From NCBI GenBank assembly GCA_026413225.1, contig CM048553.1, positions 112,055,190-112,119,189 on the forward strand: a DNA stretch of 64,000 nucleotides, in the 5' to 3' direction. Below the pieces are notes generated by a model that was not told where the DNA came from, made no database searches, and worked only from the letters and a program-made list of their open reading frames with translations. Below are positions 1-13,131 of the stretch, piece after piece. The number at the start of each line of letters is the position of its first letter. Position 1 is the stretch's first letter. The translations under genes were made by a program, and so were the position numbers. Source of the stretch: Otis tarda. Taxonomy: Eukaryota; Chordata; Aves; Otidiformes; Otididae.

Positions 1-1649
1 ACCTCTGAGCTAGGGCAGTGGCTTCTAACAGGCTAAAGGCTAATTCACTCCTTTGCAGCAAAGACATGGATTTATCCTGTCATAGCCTGGGTAAAAGGGA
101 CACTGCATCTTGTTACAATGCTCAGCCACAATCCCCTCTGCAGGCTCTAACAGGCTCTCCCAAAAGGTATGATCCAGGTGCTACTTGCCCAGCTTGGCTT
201 TTGTGAAAACACACCATGTACTAATTCTTTCACTAAAAGTTACATTTTAAAATGTGTTTAAATGTGTTTTAAAAGTGTTCCTTTGCAAAACTGGTCCCCA
301 TGGCTACTGCAAGACTAACAGGCCAGCGACATAATTTTCTATTTGTTTTCTGTAATACTCATTTTACTCTACTAGAACTGGCCTAAAGTACGGGAGAGAG
401 AGGCTTCAGACCACAGTACGGAGTGCGTAACACAGTCTGTGTGCAGATCTGGGCACTGCTTCTCAACTGCTAATGGTATAGGTATCACTGAAGAAATCAA
501 CATCTCTGAAAAAAATACAGGCTTTTGAGAATAGTATCTAAATCAAATCAAATGCTCAAGTAGAAATACCTGATCATGGATATTACTTACTAATAAAGAG
601 GTAATCAAAGGAAGCTTCTTACATGACAAAGGAGAATATTAGGGTAGAATATTTCATTATTCTTCATCACCACCAAAAAAATCCATTTCTATCAAGACAC
701 AAAGGAATAATAATAATAGCAACAGAGTTAGTCCTTCATCTTTTATTTCTTAGCTATGTTTCAAAGTAGTATTGGCAGCTAAAAAATAAATACAAAACTT
801 GACAAGAAATTTTAGCAAACAGAAGAAATATAAAAACACCCCAAGCTAGAATCGGTGATAATCCTTGCTGAGAAGACACTTTACAAGCACAAAAGGGCAT
901 ACAAGTAAAATATTTTTAATTATTTGTTTATGTTCCAAAGTAAGAAGCCAGGTGATTAGCAAGAAGATTTGGCAATGCAAAGTGAGAAATTAGGAATTGT
1001 TGTTGACTGTGGCTTGCTGTGAGGTTATGCAATGGGAATTCAAAATTTAATGTCTATGACTTGTTCCAAAAGCAAAGTGGCAGAAATCTGGATGCTTTTT
1101 TTTTTTGCCTTTTCAGAGATTTACTGTTATCTGTTCCAGATTCCTGCATGGTTAAGGATGACAAGTCCCTCTGAATTTTGGGGATTAACATTTTAACCAA
1201 TAAAACAGGACAGGCTTAAAAGACATCTGTTACTGACTTTCTGACCCCTCAAGAGAGGTAAGTGACCATATGTAATGCGTAGGAAAGAAAAAAACTTTGT
1301 TTCATGTACTGCAACCTACAGGGCATCTGTTGATTATAAACCACCCTTAAATAATAATATTTTTTGATACAGAATGTTCTGTAGGCAGTATGAGGTAACC
1401 AAATATTATTTACAAAGTGGTAGATATTCATTCTGGCAGGAAAATAATTAATCATGCACCTCAAAATTAGCAGTTGCCTCAGTGTCAGAGATGATGATCG
1501 TGTGGGTATATTTATTTTATGCAAATCAGTCGTGGTGCCTTTCCACTTCAAAAGGAGTCAATACAAAATACAGTGAGTCATTAGCGGGGAAATCAACTGT
1601 GTTCCAAAGGTCCCATGAGAAGCAGCCAATGCCATTCTGAGTCTACTCC
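1..1649. other. Unique AT-rich non-coding DNA
   Basis: No frame here looks like a gene: open frames are short, low-complexity and lack recognisable domains. I see no RNA gene and no repeat family I can name. The stretch ends where similarity to a CR1 LINE begins. Confidence 0.55.
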
Positions 1650-3018
1650 CTATCACCTGTGGAAGGTCACAGCATCTGAGGGATCTCCCTGATGAAAAAG
1701 GAAAATGTCACACACCTCAGGAAGAAAAGCATGAAGGACTTGGGAATTACGGGTTGGTCAACCTAATCTCAGCCCCTGGGAAGAAAATAGAGCAAATCTC
1801 CCTGGAAATCATATTTGGACATATGAATAAGAAGACTGGGAACAAGTAGGTGATTTGGAACAGCTAATGTTGATTTACCTTGGGAAGACCATGCCTAGCC
1901 AACTTGATTTGCATTGATGTGGCTGGTTTATTGGATGAGGGAGGTTGCTGGTGTTGCTGTCTTTGATTTTAGTAAGGCTTTCAGCACTAAGTATCCTTAC
2001 AGTAAAATTGAAGAAATATAGACTGGATGGATGATGCCTGCAAAATGCAGGCAAAACTGTCTAGTCCTCAGTCTCAAGGGGTTTTGATGAACATTACCAG
2101 ATCCAGCTGGCAGCCAGTTATTAGCAGCATTCTTCAGAGGCTTGTATTGTTTAACGCCTTTGTGAACAAGTTGGAGGATGTGACGGGATGCACTCTCCGC
2201 AAGCCTGCAAGTATCCCCAAATTAAGGGCATATGCTGGAGAGAAGGGCTGTCAATTAAAGGGGCTTTGACAGGCTGCAGAAATGGGCTGTTAGAAGTTCT
2301 GCAAAGATAAATGCAACGTTTTCCACTAGGAGCAGATTAACCTCATGCAACTGGACAGGTGAGGAGCAGAATGGCTAGAAAGCCTAGGAGTCCTCATAAT
2401 CAACAGGCTGCATGTGAATCAGAACTGTGGCCTTGCAGTAATAAAGGTAACCACATATCAACGTGAATTAATGGGAGTGTAGCTGGCAAATTGAAGGAAA
2501 TTATTATTCTCCTCTCTTCAACACCCATGAGACCTCCTCCGGAGTACTGTATCCATTTTTGGATACCCTGGCAGGAAAGATGTTGATAGCAAGTCCAATG
2601 GAGGACCACCAAGATGGTAAGGGGACCAGAAAACATGATGTGAGTAAAGACTGAGGAAATGCTTTATGCAATCTGAAAAAGATCTGTCTAAGGATCTTGA
2701 ACTGTCTTCATCTACCTGATGATGGGGTCTAAATAAAATGGAGTAAAAGGGCAAGAGGTAGCAGATATCAGTTGTATGGTAGGAATTATCAATTACTTGT
2801 TAGGAAAAAAAGTCATAATAAGGGTGATAGAACACTGCCACTAGTTGCTTAGAGAGGTTATGTAAAATCCATCTTGAGGTACTTAAAGTTCAGTTAGACA
2901 AGACTCTAATGTAACTCTGAAGTTGGCTCTTACTTCAAAATTATCCCCATTTGGACTGGGGAGTTGAGCTGGGAGACCTCCAGAAGTCGCTTACAAAGTA
3001 TGTGATTATATGATTATA
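1650..3018 (+). repeat. Old, decayed CR1 LINE fragment (reverse transcriptase part to 3' end)
   Basis: This is a degraded CR1 retrotransposon in the plus direction. From about 1660 the text follows the CR1 region just upstream of the reverse transcriptase core (GGAAGGTCACAG, then AAATGTCACAC and CTCAGCCCCTGGGAAG). At about 1959-1982 the translation reads VFDFSKAF, matching the usual LDFSKAF reverse transcriptase motif. At about 2146-2177 it reads LFNAFVNKLED, matching the LFNIFINDLDD block. The catalytic ADD box expected near 2200-2220 is lost, reading KPASIPK. The 3' end, at about 2950-3018, keeps the GGACTGGG...GACCTCCAGAAGTC stretch and a worn terminal repeat (tgattatatgattata). Stops and indels throughout show it has long been dead. 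It is 5'-truncated, as most CR1 copies are, and shorter than the consensus over the same span, so internal deletions are likely. Short frames at 2027-2269 and on the other strand at 2400-2754 are shadows of it. Confidence 0.85.
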
Positions 3019-4832
3019 TTTATTTGCAGTTATTCAGCTTGTGGCACAATCACTAACAGGATCGATTTTCAGTTTGAGGAGGAAATGACTTTATTCAGTC
3101 AGCTCCTAAAATGCTGACATTCTCTAAGAAAAAAGACATTCACTGGCCTGAGTAGAGTTAAAAATTAATCTCCTGATTACTTTAATTGTCAATAAATCCT
3201 TGAAGAGAGGAGTAGGGGGAAGTATGAATATGAACAGACACCTGAAGGGGGCTGGGCTGTGAAAGGGAATGTAAATCCCCAGATCCAGAGGCTGCTCCAT
3301 GATTACAAACCTGAGGACTTTGAACCAGAAATTCATCCTCAGCCTTGGGGAATAGCACTAACAGCTTGACAACTGACTGATTCAGAGACCGAGAACCCTC
3401 TTGGAGCTGATGTAAGCATGGATCATTATAACTGATTTGATTTTATTTCTGCACAGAATTGTCTCTGAAGCTGTTGCAACTTTATACTTAGAAGGTGTGT
3501 GCAGGTATCATAATTTTCCTAAGATAAAAGGTGAAGAACGGCTGTACTGGGTCATATGAAGTATCCCACTTAGCACACATCCTGGCGCTGGCAGTGCCTG
3601 TGGGAAGGCAGTCCCATACCCTTCCTGATTTTATGATTCTCCTCCTCTAGATCTCTGCTCCACAGTCTTTTCTGGATGCACAATGCATCTCTTTTCTTGT
3701 GTAGCCAAAATATTCCTGAGACCTCTTTCCAATACGCTGAGGTAAGGTACCCTGAAGGGGCAGGGATGATATGGGCCGCTTAGGTTGTCATTTTGAAGAG
3801 CCCTCGGGGAGATGTGAGTATGGAGCATTATGGTGGAGGTTTGTTCCCCTGATGTGTGCAGCAGGAGTGGTGCGGTGCGCACTAAGGGCTCCAGCTGATG
3901 CTGCTTTTCTAGATCATCTCATGCAGGCTGCACTTCTCTTCATGTCTTTTTATCTATACCCAAGACCATAAGAAAGTCTTGAGAGCTCCTACTCATCTTC
4001 CTGGCCCTGCTGAAGTTAGCTGTTCACAGCTGCAGCACAAGCAAGCTTTGCAGAGGTTTTTTTTCCAGCCCTTTCTACATTCACATCTGAGGGCACTGAG
4101 AAGAGTCTATCACCTCTGTGGATACCTTCAAACAAATTAAGCACCTGAGAAGGTATTTTTCTTTGTCTTCATCTCATTTTTTAAAGTAATAATTTTTTAA
4201 TCATTTGACCCTTTTGATTCTCATCTTTTCTCAGCTTTTGGAACAAGTTTCCACAATCTTACATCCTGTACTCAGGGAATTTTGTATTTTATCTGCACTT
4301 TTTCTCCAAAATATGTCTCTTTTTTCCATCCTTTCTGAAGAATCAGATAGGAAGAGGGATCAAAACCAGAAGACTAGGGAAGGCTATGAGAAAAAGAAGT
4401 AGATGTACAAATATACTTTCCCAAGAAAAAATTCATACTGTGTGTTTAGAGCTGCCTGAGGTGAAGATTATGTGTTTCTGCCTATTTCTACTTACCCTGG
4501 TGTTAGAGATCACTATCAAACAATAAGACATTTCATTTCTACTGATATGACATATCCTTAACACCTGGGAATGGGATCATTCTAGCAGTGTCCATGAGCC
4601 CAAAATACATTAAGATTCTCCTTTAAGCTGTGTAGAGCAGCTTAAAAGTTGATATACCAGGGTGATTTAAGAGGAAGACAAGCTTACTGTTGCCTACATT
4701 AACCACATGTACAGAATAGAGAGTAAAGTGCCTGACATCTTTGTTTCTCCAGGAGATTTTGTTATGAGCACCCAATCCAGCAATGGCAACCAAAGCCAAA
4801 GAAGTGACAGTAAATATATGTTCAGATTTTTA
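3019..4832. other. Non-coding DNA with a possible ancient repeat remnant
   Basis: No gene is recognised. Around 3540-3620 the text (gtactgggtcatatgaag, then ctggcgctggcagtgcctgtggga) faintly resembles an old amniote interspersed repeat that reads 'actgggtcagacca...cctgtctctgacagtgg'. The match is too weak to name. The rest appears unique. Confidence 0.4.
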
Positions 4833-4900
4833 AAATTATAGAATATAGAATATCTCAAGTCAGAAGGGATCCATAAGGATCATCAAGTCCAAAAATGTAT
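4833..4900 (-). repeat. CR1 LINE 3' tail, old
   Basis: The plus strand reads tatagaatatagaatatctc, then agtcagaagggatccataag and gatcatcaagtcc. That is the reverse complement of a CR1 3' end (tagaatatcctgagttggaagggacccataaggatcatcgagtcc). So a minus-strand CR1 tail sits here with its terminal repeat at the left. Similarity stops shortly after the 'agtcc' word, so only about 70 bases can be assigned. The divergence suggests an old copy. Confidence 0.7.
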
Positions 4901-7900
4901 TTTGCCATGACTTTCACAGTGGAAACTGAGTAATCTGGTGGTTCAGAGTTTCTCACCTCTCACTGTGCAAGAAAAGTCCATTTCACACTGACCTTTCAAA
5001 TTCCCTGCTTTCTGTGATGTTGAGTTGCTCACCACTACATTTTACCAAACCTCAGTTTAGAGGCTGGTGCATCAAAAATAAAAGACATTTGTAAGGAAGA
5101 CTGCACAGAATAAAGCTTAAAGGATGCCTCAGAGCTTGCTACATTCTTTAGAACTTCAAAACCTAATGAAACTTAAAAACAGTAAGAAAAAGAACAGCAC
5201 TGAACTTGTAGAGAAGTACTTTTTGCTAGTATTAAGATTATACTGGAGCTGAAATGCTACTTGTGTAGGTTAATATAGCAATATTTTTCACATGGAATCT
5301 AAGCTGGATAAATTTAATCATGTAGAAAAGACTTTCCATCACTGCTTTTTCCTTTGTAGTATTCTTGGTGATCAGTATAATCTTATTTCTTAAGCTTGGA
5401 AGTTATCATGAGCAGGATAATGTGTGGGGAAGAATTCTCATTCATTGCATGGGATTTTTGCCTGCATGGACCACATTATAACTGACAAGAAGAGTGAAAC
5501 TAAAACTCTGTTGATTGGAGAATACACGTTCTCAGCGGTATTCAAGTATATCACACAGTCATATAAGAGGTTTCTATTATCTCATAGAGTGCCAACAGTG
5601 GATTAAAGCCTGACACTTAAAACCCTCAGGGAAATGGCTGCTACTGCAAAATAATGAATCTACTTGTACCTGAATGTCTCCTGTCTCAATAGTGGAAAAA
5701 GCACAGGACGAACGATCTGAAGTCCACCATTTAGAGTCAAACAATTATTCCCTTCCCAGTGTCAACCTGACCAATACATTGAGTATGATACAAAAGAGAC
5801 CAAGTTACTGCTGTAACAAACCTTTTTTCTATCAGAGGATGCCAGGGAATGTGTCTTAGGGTCATGGACCCACATGAGCAGGCCATGGCTTTCTTGATGT
5901 TCTTGATTCACTGTCACAAGCAGTGGATGTTCTGAACCTGGAGCCTTTTAAAGACATTTGCCACCTCCTGCACACACAAGATGGCTCATCCCTGTTGCTG
6001 TCCCTGGAGAGCAGGCGTGAGAGAGCTCTGCAGAGCGCTGGGACTGCTGCACCCAGGAGGATGAGGTAATATGACAGCTATTTTAATGACTGTTTGCAAA
6101 GGATTTACTGTACCATTTACCATGTACAGCAGTTCACACTAAATACTACCCAGTACATCCTTTCCAGTCTGTAAATAACTGGTAATCCCACAGTATGAAT
6201 GTGGTGTATAATAAAATTCTGTAAATTCCCATTTTGAAAATAGTCAAGTTCATCAAAGGTTCAATAGAACCAGTTGTGCTCAAACACAGAGACAGCTTTC
6301 CTCCTTTCATGCTTTGTCCTATAAATCATTGAATGTAGTTCATGTCTGTAAGTGCCAACTAACAGAAAGGCAGCATGTTAAGTGGAGGGAACTCACTCCT
6401 CGCTTTCAAATGCTGGGAGACCCGGGACCATAAGCAGCAGCTGGAGTAAGTATGAGTGAAAGGTGTCGTGGGATGCCTAGCCCCCTGCCAAGCTTTCCCT
6501 CTAACACCAATTAACATGGAGGTTAGAGTTGACCTTTAACAGATTCAATAATTTCTCTACCTCTTTTCTGTCCCCAAATATAAAATCAATGCCCACCTAT
6601 TGCTGGAGCCCTGACACTACGGTGGTCTCATGAGCCAGAGCCCCTGCCAACAAAGGTGCTATTGACCAAACGTTTTCAGAAAGAAAATGGCAGGGCAATG
6701 AGTTCTAAATCCAGTTGTGGGCTTACATGTGATGGATATAGTTAAAGTATTGGCATATATTTGGAAGGTCTATGTCTAATCCTGGACTCCAGAGTTTACA
6801 TTACATAATCACTTTTAGCTAGCTGTGGGAGAGCAGAATAGAGAAACCATAAACATAAGTAAAGATCTGAGACTTGTAGGAAAAAAAAAACCCCAAACAA
6901 TTGCATGATCCTTTGGAGTCATACTAGTGATTAAAATAGAGACAGACAAGAAATTCAATAGTTGCAGTCATAGATTTCACTCAGGGGGGAATGTAAGACA
7001 GGTAGTTTCACTGAAAAACAAGTGTTCACCAGTCCTACAGGACATAACAGTGATCATACAACAATGACAAATGTAATTCCAGCTACGAAGAAACTCTGTC
7101 ATCTGCCATCAAAGCCAAACATCTGGTTAAAATACAGGAAAAAAAAAAAAGTGATAAAGCTGTAAGGCTGTAAGGGAAGAGACATAGTGCCAAAAAAGGA
7201 AAGGGCAAGAACATTAACAAGAATATTAGCTTTATAGACCTGTCTTATTGTCTATAACAGATAAAGGTAATCAATTGCTACAAGCTTGATTTGTATACTG
7301 CCCAGGTCAATGGATCTCCTGCACAATACCATAATAGATAAAAATTGGTCTTGGGCAAGACCAAGAATATAAATGTTAAGAAATGTCAAATGAAGATGTC
7401 CCCTGCCACCCAGACTTGGTCTTTTAGATGAATGAATTAATACAGAGTTTAACAATAGCATGTAATAATTCTTAGCCTCAAACCTCCTGGGTTCCAACTT
7501 AACAAGCCTACCTGCAGTCCTTCCTTTCTTCTCACTGTTCATTTAGAGCACTGCATGAGGCAAATGATTATATAATTAAAGGCTGTATCAGAATGCACAT
7601 GCACAGGGCTGTAAATTAATGCTGTACAGACAGCATTAAATCTGACATTTCCTAACACTGGAGTGCTTGTCTTTGAAACTCTACCTTTCTTCTCATATTG
7701 ATTAAACCAGAGACTCAAATATGAAAATCTAAGTGAAAAAAGAGAGAAGTCTTAGCATTTGAAACTAATGGTAATATCTAGGGTCAGACCACAGGTTTTG
7801 TACTAGTTTTATACAATTAAGGTAGTAAATATTAGCAGTAGAAAGCAGAAACTATCCCATGTCACTACATGAAGTTTAGCATCACGGTGCTTCCTGGAGG

Positions 7901-10728
7901 CTCCTAGCTATCCATATCAAGGCTGTGGTGGGACTGGGGACATGCTCCTTGCCTTCCTACAGAAACTAAGATAGGGAATGAGGGAAAAATACATGTCCAG
8001 ATCCTGGTCTTTCTGTAACACGGACTCGGGACGCTGCTAAATGCAGGAGACTGAGGGCACTCTAATACTCTCTAAACTGTCTGCGGAAGAGGAACATGAA
8101 ACATTTTCACCAGTTTACAGCCTTACTAGCTGTAGAAGATGAGAAATCTGAATTCCCAAGCTCCACTGACTCTGGAGGGGAGAAGATGTGATGGTTATAG
8201 ACCACATCGTCAAACTCATTTGGCACATGCGATCTGAGGGACAGTGGCTCTGCATATGGCACTTGCCTTGATAATACCGGAGGCAGTTGTATTAATGTCT
8301 CTGCCTAAGTGAATTTGTGAAACTCCCAATTACTGTGTTTGAAAAGGACTGTGATTTCTCCCTAGTGTGAAGCTACCAGTACAGACTCTTCAGAAGAGGC
8401 TCGGTGATTCATTGTGTGAGCCATACCAGTCTGTGGAAGGTGTACGATTATAACCCATGATATTCTGTTTCTCATGAAGTTTTTGAATGAAGGAGTAAAA
8501 TGATAAAAGTAAGGAGTGCCAGCTCGAAGTTTCTCTACAGAATGGGGAAAATTGAAATGTGACTCTCCTCCTACCAGGAGAAGGAAAGGGAGAGGGGAAA
8601 AGGATACAGCTGGGAATAAAGTATGGAACTGGGATAGACTCAGGTCTAATGCTCCTGGAAGACACTCTGCCTCACCCCATCCTCACTCAGAAACATCAGA
8701 CGCTTGGCTTACGTGTCTTTGATATAGGCAAATCACGGAAGGTTAGGGTTTTTGTCAGCCCTAGCAAGTTACTGTCTCTGACAGCCACCTTCTTGGGCCT
8801 AGGATTGGTCTATGAAGAAATAACAACACATGAAAAATCCAACATTTTAAACTCAATTTTATTTTTTGTTCTGTGCTCAAATATAGTATTAAAACTTATT
8901 AACTTTCTTACAGTTATTGTTCAAAGCGGTTCTTATGTTCAGGTTCCATACATTTCAATAGGTGGTTTTAATTCAGCACATAGAACTCCTGAAATGGACA
9001 AATGGAAATAACTTTAACTTGGTTTTCAGCCTTAGTATGTTCCTGACAAACTGTTGAGGTGTATTGTATGAACACAAAAAGCATTATATTTAGTGCTGTT
9101 TCGGATGCAAAAAAGGACATTGATTTTAAAAAAAACCCCTAAAGATTGAGAAAACTAGGACTTGAAAGTAAAATATTAAATAACTCCCTTTACCAAATTT
9201 CTTAAATATCTACCTGCTTAGTCACTGCTCAATCTGTTATTCTCCAAGTGCAGTATTATACAGCCCTTATTCAGGTTTTTTTTCCCCTCAAATTCCATTT
9301 CTTTAGAAAGGCCCAAGATCTCGTGAAAGGGGTTGGATTTTTTTTTTTAGTCTGGAAGTGGCTGAATCAGGCTAAAATATTTTCGTTTGCTGAAGTGAAA
9401 TGTGAACTTAAGTATCTGAGAACCAAAGCACACCACACTGAATGGCATCGCTATTTGTTCTGCTTTGCCAAGGTGTGCTTTCAGATAAGAGTCATGACTA
9501 AATGATTTGTCATCAATTCTTTCTTGTAGCTTATCCATCAATGAATGCTTTGTCATACACTTCACTCTATACAAAATGAGTTGCTATTTTAAAACTCTGT
9601 CACAAACGTCTTTCAGTGTATTGTGAAATAGATACAGTATTCAGTCACTGAAAAGTGGTTGCCTTCATCATTCCCAGCCTTAAAGAACTTAAACTTTTTA
9701 TCTAGGTGGTCCATTCCTAATACACAAAGAATCTGGTAATAGTTGAAAGATGGTCAAAGATTCCTTTTGGGTCAGCATGGGCTGTATGGTTGTGTAGGGT
9801 GTGTCTCAGCATTCCCATCGGTTTGAAGATGACAAAGTGAAATATCCCCTGTAATTCTGAAGTAGGTGAAGAAAATGATTGAAAACTTTCATATTGCAGT
9901 CTTCAAAACAAAATGATAACTTTTTTTTTTTAGCGTGTATTGCTACATTGTGAAGAACATGAACTCGCAACTCATAAAGCAAATAGCTATGTAGATATTG
10001 TACTGTTTACTCATGTTAACGTTATTGCTGCCAGCAGGGAATGGTGATATGTTCTCAAAGTTCACACAATTTCACCGTAGCTTACTTTTAAATATTCCTA
10101 AAGCAACTTCATTTCTTTCTTGAAAATAATCAAGGATGTGACAGATTATTCCCTTTTCAGCTGCACAGCAACTAACAACTGTGAGAAATATTTTGCTGTT
10201 TGCATGGCTTGAAAAAAATCCCCATTTCAAACAAGCCTTTAATTGTTTTCTCAGCTGAAAGAAGTTCTAGTGTGCTTTTGGCAATACGAGATTCTTTTAT
10301 CCTATCAAGACATATCATTTTAGCTACTGGGAAATTTTGGAAAACAATAGTATTTAATTTGCTATCATAAACAAGTCTTTATACCAATGGCTTTGGATAA
10401 CACTATGGTATAATTTTGCTGCTTCAGAGGCAGCTACGTCTAATTTTCTTCCATGTTTTCACAGTTCCATATCAACAAAAGGTTTTAAGTGTTTTGTTTT
10501 TAGCAGCCAGAGTAGAATTCTTTTAATGAATTGCCCTGCTTTCATTCTGCCGTATATTTGACATTCAACCACAACAGTAAGCTTCAAGCAATTATTGCTT
10601 TCTTTACTGATCCATGCTAATTGCATCCTGGAAAGCACAAAAACCCTTTTTGTTTCAGGTAATGTCGTACCTTAACAGAATTTTTTTAGTACATCTGCAG
10701 CCATGATTCTCATAGAAACCAAATCAGT
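4901..10728. other. Unique AT-rich non-coding DNA
   Basis: Long AT-rich stretch with homopolymer runs and no convincing exon. The longest frame (8559-9011 plus, 150 codons from a GTG) has no recognisable domain, a low-complexity start and a hydrophobic middle. I take it as chance. The text between 5860 and 6070 is somewhat GC-richer but contains nothing I can name. Confidence 0.5.
10724..10728. repeat. Target site duplication, left side of LTR copy 1 (tcagt)
   Basis: The five bases tcagt directly before the LTR are repeated exactly after it at 11863-11867. This marks an independent insertion and sets the element's ends. Confidence 0.85.
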
Positions 10729-11862
10729 TGTCGTAGTTCAGCCCTGATCAGGACCAGACTACGCAGTCTCTCTCTCACTCCCCCCACCCTCCGAGAGAAG
10801 AGGGAGAGAAAATATAAGAAAAACGGCTCGAGGTTTGAGATAATGACAGGGAGAAATCCTTAAAGTTACCGTCACGGGCAAAACAGACTCGACTTGGGGA
10901 AAACTATTCATTTATTACTACAAACAGCAGGATAATGAGACAGAGAACAAGATAACCTCCCCCCCACCCCTCCCTCTTCCCAAGCTTAACATTATCTCTA
11001 CTACCTTCCCCCCCGCCCCGAGCGGCACAGCGGGAAAGAGGGAATGGGGGTTGCAGTCAGTTCATCATACGTTGTTTCATGCCGCCGCTTCATGGTCGGG
11101 GGAAGAACTCCTCACATTCCTCCCCTGCTCCATCGTGGGGTCCCTCCCATGGGCCACAGTCCTTAGTGGAACTGCTCCGGCATGGGTCATCTCTTCCACG
11201 GAGTACAGTCTCTCCAGAACGGCTGTCCCAGCGGGCCTTCCACGGGCCACAGCCGCCTTCAGGCATCCACCTCCCCCGGTACGGGGTCCTTCACGGGCTC
11301 CAAGTGGATCTCTGCTCCTCCATGGACCTCCATAGGCTGCAGGGGGACAACCTGCTCCACCATGGTCGTCACCACAGGCTGCAGGGGAATCTTGGCCAGG
11401 AGCCGCATTACTCCTCCCCCTCCTTCTGAACTGACCTTGGCATCTGCAGCCATTCCTCACAACAGGGTGGCAGATGTCTCTCAGGATCTTTTTTACATCT
11501 TATTCACTTCTCATCTCCTTTCCACTTCTTGCAGCCAGGCCGGACCGAGTCGGGCCCAGTCGGCTGCCTGGCGAGAAGCCAGAGGGTGAGGCCTGCAAGG
11601 CCCATGAGGCCTGCGCCTCCCCCTCTGCGCCTCTGCCCCCGCTCAGCTTCTTCACATCTTCTCTTCTTTCTCTTTTTTTTTTCTGTTTTCCCCTTCTTAA
11701 ATACGTTATCACGGGACATTCTGCTACCAATCGGCTCGACCTTGGCCAGCAGCAGGTCCGCCCTAGGCCTGGCCATGTCCACTGAACAAAGGGGAGCGAC
11801 TTCTAGCAGTTTCGTGCAGAAGCTACCACCTTAGGCCCCCCCTCACTAACAAAACCACGACA
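10729..11862 (-). mobile_element. Solo LTR, avian ERVL-type, copy 1
   Basis: A complete-looking long terminal repeat of 1134 bases on the minus strand. It starts tgtcgtagttc and ends aaccacgaca on the plus strand, so it has the standard TG...CA termini. It is flanked by a perfect 5-bp target duplication, tcagt, at 10724-10728 and 11863-11867. On the minus strand it has a TATTTAAG box-like motif (11696-11703) and an AATAAA (10911-10916). The middle is GC- and CpG-rich and contains the 'ggctgcagggg' words familiar from bird ERVL-type LTRs. No internal retroviral region adjoins it, so it is a solo LTR left by recombination between the two ends of a provirus. By eye it is about 95-97% identical to the copy at 18078-19221. 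Open frames of 64-135 codons inside it, on both strands, are by-products of its GC-rich composition. The 5-bp duplication supports ERVL-like integration; the exact family name needs a repeat library. Confidence 0.88.
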
Positions 11863-11867
11863 TCAGT
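11863..11867. repeat. Target site duplication, right side of LTR copy 1 (tcagt)
   Basis: Partner of the tcagt at 10724-10728. Confidence 0.85.
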
Positions 11868-13131
11868 CAGGTAAAATGCACAAAAAAATTGCCATATTTG
11901 AATCAGGAACAGACTGTCTCCTTTCTACTTCCTGTAACTTATAGAGCCAGTAATTAATCATGATAAGTATGTGAAATTTATAGGTTTTTTTGATATCCAG
12001 AATCTGAATATTTAGGATAGAACCAGACATAGACCTCTAGGTGGGACAGAGCATTTCTCAAAACACGTTTCACCCAAGGATACTTTTAATTTCCCAAGAA
12101 CAAAAAAAGGAAAAAAAATGTTGTTTTAAAGCAATATATAAATATTTAAGAAATATTTAAAAATTATTTCAGTATTGATGAACATTTCATGTTGAACTGT
12201 TCCTTTTCTATAAGTGGCACATTGACTCATGGTAACTGTAACAGCCTGATCAAAAGCATCAGCACACATATCTCAAAGATCTGATGCTTATTTTCTCTAC
12301 TATGATCAGGCCTCCTGACCGAACAGCATGCTTTGTGCTGCACTATTATAGTCTGACCAGATGAAAAGCTATGATGTGTTAGGGGCGATATTCCCCTCAG
12401 CAGAGATTGGCCACAAACAGAGGTGGTATTGAATTCCTACAAGGCTTTACTCTGGCAAAGAAAAATAGTTCAATATATTATTAAACTTAATTTCAGACGG
12501 TTTGAATTAAATTCAACAAAATGAAACATTCCAATTCTTAACAAAACAACAACAAAAGCAGCTAAGCAAAAAATCCTTCTAAATTGTTTCCCAGCAGAAA
12601 GCCAAGGAGCAGCAAAATCAGAATCTTTAATGAGTATCTGTACTTTTGCTTTAAAAATTGTTTGACAGAAAAATCCCAATCAGCTCTCATTGAGGGTGTG
12701 CAAGCACCACAGTGCAGCATCCTACAAATTGTCATTTTATTAAAAAATCAGGTTAACCTGACAGTTTCGCCCTACCTTAAAACCCCTCAATTTGTTTTAA
12801 GGATCCATTTGATCTGGTGATGGCAGTGTGTGCCTGTGGCTGAGAAGAAGAGCAAGAACGATATTCTGAATTACAACCGTAGATTGGGAAGGATTCCTGT
12901 TAGCCACCAGGAAAAGGTTACTAATAAACCCACTGGTCACTAACATGATGGGAGCGACTCTGACACGCTAAGCGAGAAGAAGAGAAGGAAAAGCCTCTCC
13001 TTTGGCAGCAAATTCACAGCCTCACCTCATGTGTCTCTTCTCATCGCCCGCCCAGCAAGCTCCCATGCAGCAGCCTGTTTCTTTAAGTGATGAAAAGTGG
13101 GATAATGAAGTCTGCCTGAGGAAAACGCTGA

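Noticed and set aside
8741-8752. Telomere-like word ggttagggttt
   Set aside because: A single unit with no array, so not an interstitial telomeric repeat.
8559-9011. 150-codon plus-strand frame
   Set aside because: Starts from GTG, has a low-complexity beginning and no domain; a second frame overlaps it. Probably chance.
11051-11834. Several overlapping open frames of 64-135 codons
   Set aside because: All are shadows within LTR copy 1.
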